Shown in pieces: positions 17,066 to 24,390 of a DNA stretch of 64,000 nucleotides. Within the stretch, counting starts at the first letter, position 1, and each line of letters opens with the position of its first letter. The position numbers were made by a program, and so were the translations under genes. Source of the stretch: Flavobacterium inviolabile (lineage in GTDB: Bacteria > Bacteroidota > Bacteroidia > Flavobacteriales > Flavobacteriaceae); the NCBI RefSeq assembly GCF_013389455.1, contig NZ_CP058278.1, positions 2,790,001-2,854,000 of the forward strand, read 5' to 3'. Below the pieces are notes generated by a model. It was not told the DNA's origin, did no database searches, and saw only the letters and a list, made by a program, of their open reading frames with translations.

Positions 17066-18034
17066 TGATACTATCAAGCATGAAACCACTCTATACAATT
17101 ACGGATAAAGTTTTAGTATTAGTAGCTTCCATTTCAGAAAAAATAGGAGAAATTAACGCCTTTCATCTCTATAAACCGGCAACAGAATTAAGAAAGAAAA
17201 ACCGAATTAAAACCATTCAGTCTTCATTAGAAATCGAGGGTAATACTCTGACCGAAGAACAAATTACGGCCTTATTAGAAAACAAAAGGGTCATTGCACC
17301 ACAAAAAGATATTTTAGAGGTTCAGAATGCTATAAAAGTATATGAACAACTCCGCCAATTCAATCCCTATCAGTTAAAAGACTTAGTAAAAGCACACTCA
17401 GTTCTAATGAACGGATTAATTGACAATCCAGGTAAATTAAGAACGACCAATGTTGGAATCGTAAAAGGCTCAAAAGTAGAACATATCGCTCCAAACGGAA
17501 CAATGGTAAATGGATTAATAAAAGACCTTTTTCACTATCTAAAAAACGGCAACGACTTAATCCTGATTAAAAGCTGTGTTTTCCACTACGAATTCGAGTT
17601 CATGCATCCATTCACAGACGGAAACGGAAGAATGGGCAGACTCTGGCAAACCCTAATTCTAATGCAGCAATATCCCGTTTTTGAATACCTACCTGTCGAA
17701 TCACTCATTAAGCAAAAACAAAACGAATATTACAATAAGTTATCCGAATCCGACAAAAAAGGAAATTCAACACCTTTTATCGAATTCATGCTCGGCATTA
17801 TTTCAGAATCATTAGATGGGCTTTTGCAATCCCAATCCAACCCTTCACACAGAAGACAGAATCCGCCTGTTCAAAGACAAAATCGGCAAAAACAAATTCA
17901 GCCGAAAAGACTATATGCAAAGCTTTAAAAACATATCTGCACCAACAGCAAGCCGGGATTTAAAATGGGCAACCGAGCAAGACCTTTTATATAAATTTGG
18001 AACATTAAGATTAACCGAATATCAGTTTAAATAA
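17065..18034 (+). pseudogene. Fic-family protein (AMP transferase), broken by a frameshift near its C terminus
   Basis: Residues 1-255 are an intact class II Fic protein: inhibitory-helix motif SSLEIEGN near residue 55, and the catalytic loop HPFTDGNGRMGR near 187, which transfers AMP from ATP to a target hydroxyl. The frame then runs into low-quality sequence and stops at 17928. From about 17843 the +1 frame carries the expected C-terminal winged helix: TEDRIRLFKDKIGKNKFSR, then TASRDLKWATEQ, ending at 18034. One indel restores a full protein of about 320 residues, so this is a recent break or sequencing error. Because the ATG at 17065 falls in the operator, the ATG at 17080 (MKPLYT) is a likely alternative start. 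The catalytic part may still be active. Confidence 0.85.
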
Positions 18035-18052
18035 GAAATAAACCGATTCCTA

Positions 18053-18100
18053 ACCAACCAATAAGCAACCGAAAAAGGGCAGGGGACACGCCATAATAAT
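18053..18100. repeat. 48-bp direct repeat, right copy, downstream of the Fic gene
   Basis: Second copy of the repeat at 16955-17003, starting 19 bases after the end of the Fic reading frame. The pair suggests that the Fic unit (about 1.05 kb) arrived or was duplicated as a cassette. Confidence 0.85.
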
Positions 18101-18161
18101 AACTAATGTTCCTAAAAATGTGCCGAATATCCCCCACAAAATAATATAGAAACAGCCTATA

Positions 18162-18250
18162 GTGTGAGTAGCAAGCCGAGTGGCGGAAGCCACAAAGAGT
18201 ACCAACTTTAAAAAATCCTTTGGTCGGGCTTTAGCTTCTATCTCTCACGC
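18162..18250. other. Long imperfect inverted repeat with a GGAA-capped inner hairpin
   Basis: Outer arms GTGTGAG (18162-18168) and CTCACGC (18244-18250) pair with one wobble; next inside, AGCAAGCCGA (18170-18179) pairs with TCGGGCTTTAGCT (18224-18236) with bulges; at the tip GTGGC-GGAA-GCCAC (18180-18193) is a perfect hairpin with a GNRA-type loop. The shape recalls integron-like attC or a structured RNA, but no attC core sites are identified. It lies in the gap between the Fic repeat and the truncated reverse transcriptase. Confidence 0.55.
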
Positions 18251-18356
18251 AAATTCTGCATAAAATAGAGTAGGGAACACAACCGAATGAGAAAGAATGA
18301 GTTTTACAAATAATAATATTGAGTAAAAATATAGATGTAATTGGTAGAATCACAGT

Positions 18357-19247
18357 TTATGGACGCATTCCTAGCTCAATCAAAATTTCGGTTAGTAATT
18401 TTGTTATATGCTCGGCTGTTTGTGGATTATTTGAAAAAATTCGATAGTCATCTCTATATCTAATTATTTCATAATCAACTAAACCATCTTGTTGTATTCT
18501 ATCTGAAAGTTCTAAATCAGCATATCCAAGAACCATTTCAGCAATAAAATCCATTAAAACACTTCCTTGAGGAATTCCATTTGTCTGTCCATATGCCATA
18601 TCCTGTAAGTGCTTATCAATAGAGTTTCCAACTAAAGTAAGGTCTCGCCTATGTACTTTTGCAGTTGCTTTTGTATGAATTGCCCAAGGAACAGAATGGG
18701 TGTAGATTGAACCATAGCAATCTGAAATATCAGTATGCAAAACATAGTCATATTTTAATGCTAACTCTAATGATTGTTGTTCAATCGTTTGCCACCATTG
18801 ACTAACTGAAGTTGCTCGGTCAGATTGTTCATTATCTGAACGTAAAGGAATACTATAACATCTGATGTTCGTATTGGCTTGAAATTGAGCAAATCTAGCA
18901 ACAATTAAATTCCAATTTGTTTGCTCAGTTATCGTATTAACAAGTGATATATATAGTGCAGGATGAATTAATTGGAATGGTCTCCATGCAAATTTACCAT
19001 CTTTATTATTAAGAAATTTATAATTGACATCTTCAAATTCAGCAGGAAAATGTTTTTTGGTATGTCCTCCTTGATTTGTATAAGTAGAGTAGAATGTTGA
19101 AAGGTCTTGATTGTTTATATGAGCTGAAACTGCTTGCAATAAGTTTTCAAAAGCAAAATATGATGGTAAATCAAAATTGAAATAACTTTCTTCCTTAAGG
19201 AAATATTGTCTTGCTTCTGTATGATTAAGGTCTAAAATTTTTGTCAT
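18357..19247 (-). CDS. Reverse transcriptase of the UG/defence-associated type, C-terminally truncated
   Basis: A 296-residue RNA-directed DNA polymerase. Motif A reads HTDISDCYGSIYTHSVPWA, motif B YGQTNGIPQGSVLMDFIAE and motif C IIRYRDDYRIFSN with the catalytic YRDD. The N-terminal 150 residues (WRPFQLIHPALYISLVN, WWQTIEQQSLELAL) resemble unknown-group RTs in antiphage systems rather than group II intron maturases. The protein stops at ELGMRP, where family members continue with motif D (..NxxKT) and 150 or more residues. No continuation is visible in any frame of the next 250 bases. It is the last gene of an operon whose preceding gene is a trypsin-like protease. It may be inactive. Confidence 0.8.
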   Translation of the reverse strand: MTKILDLNHTEARQYFLKEESYFNFDLPSYFAFENLLQAVSAHINNQDLSTFYSTYTNQGGHTKKHFPAEFEDVNYKFLNNKDGKFAWRPFQLIHPALYISLVNTITEQTNWNLIVARFAQFQANTNIRCYSIPLRSDNEQSDRATSVSQWWQTIEQQSLELALKYDYVLHTDISDCYGSIYTHSVPWAIHTKATAKVHRRDLTLVGNSIDKHLQDMAYGQTNGIPQGSVLMDFIAEMVLGYADLELSDRIQQDGLVDYEIIRYRDDYRIFSNNPQTAEHITKLLTEILIELGMRP

Positions 19248-19294
19248 TGTATTATTGCTTAATATTTGTCATTGTGAATAGCAAAAATTATAAT

Positions 19295-20098
19295 TTATTT
19301 CTTCAAATTTAATGTCTCTAATTTCTCTTGTTGAATTGCAATTTCAAGTAGCATATTAACTTTTGCAATTGGCATTACCCATATTGATTTTGAATTTTGA
19401 TTTACCGAACAAAGAACTCCAACACAATGACCATCTTCACTGATTACAGGCGAGCCGCTTAATCCTTCCCATTCTTCTGAATCAATAATAGTCTTTGGAG
19501 TATTAAATAAAAAGTAATCTCCATTTTTGGACTTAAATCTTAATTTCTCTTTTAGTGTTTTTTCTCTTAAAACTTGAATTCCTTCTATTCTTGTTTTGAT
19601 TTGCCCAAATATTAAATAATCCTTATCTATTTGTGGCTCGCTAAAACAGTCAACAGAGATTGATAGTTTATTATGCTTATTGAATGTAGAATCATCACAA
19701 AGGAATGGATATTGTAAATTAATATTTTTCAATTTGCAAAGTGTAATATCAATAAGCTCATTAGCCGAATCAGGTTTGTCAAGATTAAATTGTTCCATAT
19801 AATGAAAGTCACCTAAAGGTGTCAATATTGTTGAAAGGTAATTATCTGGAGGAGTATAATTGTTGAATATTGAAACTACATATTCTATTCCTGTTCTTTT
19901 GTTTTTTTTATAATCTTCAAGATGTAAGGTATGGTCAGCTGTAACAAAAAACAATTCATTTTTATATTTTACTATAAATCCTGAACCAAAGGCTAGAGGG
20001 TTTTCACATTGCTTATCAGTAGATAATGTGGTTTGGGTTTGATATGAAGTTTTTACTAAAAATTCTTGTAATGAAATTTGATTGTCTTCTGTTTTCAT
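19295..20098 (-). CDS. Trypsin-like (chymotrypsin-fold) serine protease, cytosolic
   Basis: A 267-residue protease with no signal peptide, so probably intracellular. The triad can be placed: histidine in FFVTADHTLHL (about residue 57), aspartate in NELIDITLCKL (about 120), serine in EWEGLSGSPVISEDG (about 216), followed by the typical GHCVGVLCSVN strand. Cytosolic trypsin-like domains are recurrent effectors in bacterial conflict systems, where they are switched on by partner proteins. It ends 47 bases before the reverse transcriptase and starts 3 bases from the upstream nuclease-like gene. A+T-rich composition supports transfer as a unit. Confidence 0.8.
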   Translation of the reverse strand: MKTEDNQISLQEFLVKTSYQTQTTLSTDKQCENPLAFGSGFIVKYKNELFFVTADHTLHLEDYKKNKRTGIEYVVSIFNNYTPPDNYLSTILTPLGDFHYMEQFNLDKPDSANELIDITLCKLKNINLQYPFLCDDSTFNKHNKLSISVDCFSEPQIDKDYLIFGQIKTRIEGIQVLREKTLKEKLRFKSKNGDYFLFNTPKTIIDSEEWEGLSGSPVISEDGHCVGVLCSVNQNSKSIWVMPIAKVNMLLEIAIQQEKLETLNLKK

Positions 20099-20101
20099 AT
20101 T

Positions 20102-20509
20102 TTATTCTTCTATTACAGTTCCATCTGCAAAAACCCAAAAATGTTTAATGCCTAAGTGTTTTAAAAAGGGTATTAAGTGCCCAATGTTTTTTCTTATATC
20201 CACATCATCAGGGTGAGCAATTGCAATATTAATTTTTGGATTAAGATGTTTTTCTTCAAGTACCTTAACTAATGCCTTTCCTAAATGAGTTTTTATTTGT
20301 CCGCTATCAAAAAACTCTCTCTTTTTTATTGGTGATTTATCGTTTGCTTTAGCACCTTTTACCTCAATAGCAAGTTTCATACTTAATTTGGAAGCTACAA
20401 TGACAATTCCTTGCTTTCTTCCCAAACAATAACTTTCAATTATCCAATCATTTTGTTTTAGATATTCGCATAAAATAATTACTGTTTCATCTTCAGTTAA
20501 TTTACCCAT
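20102..20509 (-). CDS. PD-(D/E)xK nuclease-like protein
   Basis: A 135-residue protein with a restriction-endonuclease-like pattern: N-terminal helix ETVIILCEYLKQNDW, strand QGIVIVASK, strand LAIEVKGAKAND carrying the ExK pair, and terminal strands INIAIAHPDD and KHFWVFADGTVIE. The position where the family normally has the first catalytic aspartate (G-x-D-I-v-A) reads GIVIVAS, so that residue seems replaced by valine. It may bind rather than cut nucleic acid, or the alignment may be off by one strand. It lies between the TPR/membrane gene (46 bases) and the protease (3 bases). Confidence 0.6.
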   Translation of the reverse strand: MGKLTEDETVIILCEYLKQNDWIIESYCLGRKQGIVIVASKLSMKLAIEVKGAKANDKSPIKKREFFDSGQIKTHLGKALVKVLEEKHLNPKINIAIAHPDDVDIRKNIGHLIPFLKHLGIKHFWVFADGTVIEE

Positions 20510-20555
20510 GATTATCGATTACTTGCAAACATTAAATACCAAGATCTTTATTCTT

Positions 20556-21509
20556 TTATTCTTTTCTTATTTCCATTACTCCTTTAGGTTGGTAATGAAC
20601 ACAATAAACATCAAGGCCAAATCTTATCACAAGAGCAATTGCAGAAACAATTAAACCTTTTATGCATATACTCATTTGAGCCAAAGAACCAACAACGGCT
20701 GTTATTAAATATTTTTTATCTAAAACTGCTCCCATTCCGTTTGTAAACCAAGCTTTATAAACCTCGCTTTTAGGATCACAAATTGAATTGTAAATTACCC
20801 TTTTAAATGATGAAAAAACAGTTTTTCCAGCTTCTTTATCTTTAATTGTTTTTGCTGATGATGGTAATAGTTTTCGTTCAGTATATGATAACTGTTTCTT
20901 TGAGAAACTATCAATTTCAAATATTAAATGTTTAGTGTATTGTGGAGTTTGTTTTCCAAGACTTTCAAATATTTCGTCCTCTGTTTTGGTTTGGATTAAA
21001 ACAACTGCTTCTCTTTCTAATTCATCTATATCAAAATTGGGATTTCCTGTTTTATCTTTTAATGAGTATAAAGCGACTTCTTCATCAAATCGTTCAATTA
21101 TATTTTTCTTGAACAAATGTCGGGTACGATCTGACTTGATAACCTTGTCATTTTTAAGAACCTCTTGAATTAATGGTTTTGCTTCTTCGTATTTTTCAGT
21201 TCTTAAATAACAGATTGCAAGTAATGCTGATGCTTCGAGATAAATTCTAGTGTTTTTATTTACAATTTTTCTATTCCCTATAAAACCTCTTTCAGCAAAA
21301 TTATAGTCGCCAGTTTCTAATGCTAATTCATATAGCCAATTTTTATATTGTGCTAGTCTTGTTTTATTATTAGTTATTTCAAGTACATCTTGAATATCAC
21401 GCATAATAAATTTTGCTGCATCAAGATTTTGTTCTGAAATGGCTCTTTTTAATTGAGGTTCAAGCCTTTGTAGGCGATTTTTTTGCTGGTCAGTTAGCTT
21501 TAAACTCAT
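20556..21509 (-). CDS. Helical-repeat (TPR-like) protein with C-terminal membrane helices
   Basis: A 317-residue protein, first gene of the reverse-transcriptase operon. Residues 10-140 form TPR-like helix pairs (LKRAISEQNLDAAKFIMRDI, LYELALETGDYNFAERGF, LLAICYLRTEKYEEAKPLI). The middle is charged and unrecognised. A hydrophobic stretch, YLITAVVGSLAQMSICIKGL followed by IVSAIALVIRFGLDVY (about 270-306), makes one or two membrane helices before a short cytosolic tail. A repeat scaffold joined to a membrane segment would suit a sensor or membrane-disrupting effector; this is inference. It begins 21 bases after the remnant regulator, under that gene's promoter. Confidence 0.6.
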   Translation of the reverse strand: MSLKLTDQQKNRLQRLEPQLKRAISEQNLDAAKFIMRDIQDVLEITNNKTRLAQYKNWLYELALETGDYNFAERGFIGNRKIVNKNTRIYLEASALLAICYLRTEKYEEAKPLIQEVLKNDKVIKSDRTRHLFKKNIIERFDEEVALYSLKDKTGNPNFDIDELEREAVVLIQTKTEDEIFESLGKQTPQYTKHLIFEIDSFSKKQLSYTERKLLPSSAKTIKDKEAGKTVFSSFKRVIYNSICDPKSEVYKAWFTNGMGAVLDKKYLITAVVGSLAQMSICIKGLIVSAIALVIRFGLDVYCVHYQPKGVMEIRKE

Positions 21510-21530
21510 TGTTTACAAGTTTTACTATAT

Positions 21531-21632
21531 TTACTTCCCCTCAATCAACTTCTCCAACCTCACCATCATGATGCCAAGCATTTCACGGAAACGCTTTATG
21601 TTTCGACCTTGGTGTATTTTCTTGTTTGACAT
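21531..21632 (-). pseudogene. XRE-family regulator remnant (copy B) with an internal deletion
   Basis: The 33-codon frame MSNKKIHQGRNIKRFREMLGI is the well-preserved N terminus of a Bacteroidota XRE regulator. It then jumps to MMVRLEKLIEGK, which resembles the C-terminal coiled end of the same family. About 100 codons are therefore deleted in frame, possibly through the CATCATGATG stretch. It stands directly before the TPR/protease/RT operon. Confidence 0.75.
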
Positions 21633-21729
21633 ATCGGTATGTATCATAAATCCCAAATATAATATTTTTAGTAATATACGTAAATATTATTTTTAAAATT
21701 AGATTTTAGTAGTGCAAAATATCATTAAA
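21630..21729. repeat. Conserved regulator upstream region, copy B (homologous to 16755-16855)
   Basis: Second copy of the shared promoter block at the head of the reverse-transcriptase module. The start codon CAT, the -7 box and the TTTTTAAAAT stretch align base for base with copy A. Confidence 0.8.
21654..21661 (-). promoter_or_regulatory. -7 box TATATTTG driving the TPR/nuclease/protease/RT operon
   Basis: Exact TAnnTTTG match on the minus strand, 22 bases before the remnant regulator's ATG, conserved with 16779-16786. Confidence 0.6.
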
Positions 21730-22381
21730 CAAACAAAAAACATTTCGATTTGTATTATTAAAACTGCTGTAAGCAAAGATAAGCCACCAGGAGTGTACAT
21801 AATTACGGTTTACCATAATACATAAAATAAAAAAATAACCACAGCATTAACAATCCTAAAGTCACATAAATACTTAAATAACTGCATCAACGCAATTTAA
21901 CTTTAAAGAGAAAAGAGAAGAACCTACTATATTATGTCAAATAGAATAAAAACTATTCCAAATAGCAAAGGAGTATTGACCTAGCTTATTTTAGACTGAT
22001 TTTTTCTTTGATTTGGAACCAACGTAAAAGAACCGATTAATCAGACCATAAACAAGATATATTTTTACATCAGCAAACCCCACAAAAAATAAAATTTAGT
22101 TTTCCTGAGCCTTATAAAAAATAGCAAAGGGCAACAGGCAACAGGCAAATTGAAACAATTAATTTTACTGAGCATCAAATAGAAGCGCTGTATAATAGAC
22201 CAACTAATCACAGCACAAAATATTCAGAATACCGGACCATTCCCCTAAAATTACTATTTTATATTTTGACCTATAATATACATTATGTAAAATACAAAAT
22301 AAGAATATACGCTACCGTTAATAATGCTTTGCTCAAATCCTGTAGCTTATAAGTTTTTAGCCTATAACCTTATCTGGTTCC
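21730..22381. other. A+T-rich spacer with no recognisable gene
   Basis: About 650 bases between the defence island and the LytTR system. No open frame with a recognisable protein was seen on either strand. The only local structure noticed is a short direct repeat, GGCAACA-GGCAACA-GGCAAA, near 22126-22150. It may be the decayed edge of the island. Confidence 0.6.
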
Positions 22382-23107
22382 CTATAGCTCACTTCCCAAA
22401 GTCCCTTTGGAATAATTATCAAAGAAATCCTTCCGGAATATTTCCCCAAGCGGAATTTCAAACTCACCAATATAAATGGTATGATTATCAAAAGAATCAA
22501 TATGATCCATATTTACAATATACGATTTACTAACGCGGATCATTTTTTTGGTGGCAATCTTCAGATGCACCGTTTTTAAATTCATCGCCGTAATCAGCTT
22601 TTGTTTATTTGTATGGATAAAAATATAATCCTTAAGTCCTTCAATAAACCGTATTTCCTGGAAAGGAACCTTATAATAACGCCGGTCCGATTTAATCAGC
22701 AAAAAATCGGTTGTATTGCCCGCAATGGTATTTTTTACAGTTTCTGCCGACAGTAGTTTTTTGTATGCAACCGCTTTATTCACCGCTTTTTCCAACCGTT
22801 CTTTTTCCAAAGGTTTCAGCAAATAATCAATCGCATCCAGTTCATAGCTTTTTAAGGCATATTGCGGATAGGCCGTTGTAAATATTATTAAGGTTTCTTT
22901 GGGTAACTGTGCGGCAAATTCCAATCCGGTTACCTGTGGCAGGTGTATGTCCAGAAATATCAGGTCAACCGGGTTGTGCTTCATAAAATCCAATGCCGTT
23001 AACGCATTCGAAAACGATCCGATAACCTGAATGGAACCAATATCGCTAACTATGGACAGCACACCTTCTCTTGCCAGCGGTTCATCATCTACTATAATGC
23101 AATTCAT
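22382..23107 (-). CDS. LytTR-family response regulator
   Basis: A 241-residue transcription factor. The receiver domain (1-120) has D7/D8, the phosphoacceptor D53 in FLDIHLP, the threonine in IIFTTAYPQYAL and the lysine in YLLKPLEKERL. Residues 140-241 are the LytTR beta-type DNA-binding domain: FLLIKSDRRYYKVPFQEIRFIEG opens it (here cut in two by the family's first loop), and MIRVSKSYIVN and ETH-like positions follow. The start codon overlaps the kinase gene by 4 bases. Such pairs usually control a neighbouring membrane protein gene, here possibly the divergent DUF6268 gene. Confidence 0.92.
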   Translation of the reverse strand: MNCIIVDDEPLAREGVLSIVSDIGSIQVIGSFSNALTALDFMKHNPVDLIFLDIHLPQVTGLEFAAQLPKETLIIFTTAYPQYALKSYELDAIDYLLKPLEKERLEKAVNKAVAYKKLLSAETVKNTIAGNTTDFLLIKSDRRYYKVPFQEIRFIEGLKDYIFIHTNKQKLITAMNLKTVHLKIATKKMIRVSKSYIVNMDHIDSFDNHTIYIGEFEIPLGEIFRKDFFDNYSKGTLGSEL

Positions 23108-24171
23108 ATTGGAATCGTTAAATTTAAAATATATTCCTCTGCTGTTACCGCAATATCCAGACTGTAGTTATTCCGGTACAGTAATTCCAGTCGCCGTTGT
23201 ATATTCGCAAACCCCAATCCGCTGCTCTTTGGCTCCGGTATATAAGGGCTGTTCTTCTTCGAATTGACACACTTGAAGTGTATTTTTTTATTTTCGGCGG
23301 TTATACTGATATTAATATAGGAATCCCCGCCGGTAATATCAATACTGTGTTTAACCGCATTTTCAACAAAGGTTGTAAACAAATTCGGAGGCAGGTAAAT
23401 ATGCTGCATATCCTGTTCCGCTACAGCAATATTAAATTGAAAATTATCCCTTCTTATTTTTTCAAGATTCAGAAAATTGGACAAAAAACGGACTTCTGAA
23501 GCTAACGAAGTCTGTTCCTCATTGTTTTCATAAAGCTGGTAGCGTAAAAATTCCGATAGCTTAAAAATAACCACCGAAGCCTTTTCCGGATCATTTTTAA
23601 TCAGCACATTCACATTATTAAGCATGTTGAATAAAAAATGAGGATTTATCTGGTTCTTTAACTCATTCAGTTCCATATTTAAGGTGATATTCCGGAGGTC
23701 AGCCATTCTCTCGGTGTCCAGAATCCAGCGTTGGAGCAGCTTGATCGTGGTCGATATTAAAATTACCGAACAAACGATAAAAGTCCATCTAAAGGTTTCC
23801 GCATTAATCAGCAACATCTTATAATCACCCGCCACATGATACCTGTTTAGAAAGACATTTAAGATATAGCCCATCAGTCGCAATCCCAATATCACCATGA
23901 TCAGGAGCAGTATTATATAAGCCAGATAATTCGCCCGGAAGAAAAACCGCGGGAGCAACAGGTACATATTGATATAAAACATTCCGATTAGAACCGCATA
24001 AATAAAAACCATGCCGGTGTACCGGTATTCATCAAGCCGGTCGTTGGTATAAAAAAAGACCAGGAAGAACCCTGCCAGGAATATAAAATGCCTTAAAAGC
24101 CGGTAACGGTCATCAACCAGCAAATTGATGAGCTGCCTGTTTTTAAAATTACCCGAAATACTGTTGATCAT
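23104..24171 (-). CDS. LytS/YehU-type sensor histidine kinase
   Basis: A 355-residue inner-membrane kinase. Four hydrophobic helices (about 28-45, 52-75, 80-105, 123-145) form the sensor part, with no separate periplasmic domain. The His_kinase motif LKNQINPHFLFNMLNNVN (histidine near residue 198) and the ATP-binding LPPNLFTTFVENAVKHSI and GLGFANIQRRLELLY follow. This is the small-kinase architecture that always pairs with LytTR regulators; the signal is unknown. It is the first gene of the operon and has a -7 box upstream. Confidence 0.92.
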   Translation of the reverse strand: MINSISGNFKNRQLINLLVDDRYRLLRHFIFLAGFFLVFFYTNDRLDEYRYTGMVFIYAVLIGMFYINMYLLLPRFFFRANYLAYIILLLIMVILGLRLMGYILNVFLNRYHVAGDYKMLLINAETFRWTFIVCSVILISTTIKLLQRWILDTERMADLRNITLNMELNELKNQINPHFLFNMLNNVNVLIKNDPEKASVVIFKLSEFLRYQLYENNEEQTSLASEVRFLSNFLNLEKIRRDNFQFNIAVAEQDMQHIYLPPNLFTTFVENAVKHSIDITGGDSYINISITAENKKIHFKCVNSKKNSPYIPEPKSSGLGFANIQRRLELLYRNNYSLDIAVTAEEYILNLTIPI

Positions 24172-24196
24172 ACTCGCTTACCATAATTTACTGCCA

Positions 24197-24204
24197 CAAA
24201 AATA
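24197..24204 (-). promoter_or_regulatory. -7 box TATTTTTG of the LytS/LytTR operon
   Basis: Exact TAnnTTTG match on the minus strand, 25 bases before the kinase start codon. Confidence 0.55.
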
Positions 24205-24250
24205 GCCCTTATCTGTGTTGACAGCCGTTAAATTATACAAAACATCCTTT

Positions 24251-24282
24251 TTATTATACTAAATCGAGATTTGGTATAATAA
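24251..24282. promoter_or_regulatory. 32-base near-perfect dyad between divergent kinase and barrel genes
   Basis: Arms TTATTATACTAAATC (24251-24265) and GATTTGGTATAATAA (24268-24282) match at 14 of 15 positions around a GA centre. It lies in the divergent gap, about 47 bases upstream of the kinase -7 box, with no T run in the direction of transcription from either gene. An operator, possibly of the LytTR regulator, is more likely than a terminator. Confidence 0.55.
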
Positions 24283-24390
24283 GTAACGGTGTTCGTATAA
24301 AAACCCGGATTGCCATAGTCCTTAGAATTTTCTTTGCGGAAAGTTTTTGAGATCATCCGGTTTCAAAGCATTATTAATCTAACGTAAACA

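Noticed and set aside
18357..19247. Group II intron maturase
   Set aside because: There is no maturase X domain or intron domain V/VI nearby, and the RT is co-directional within a protein operon; its motifs fit UG-type RTs better.
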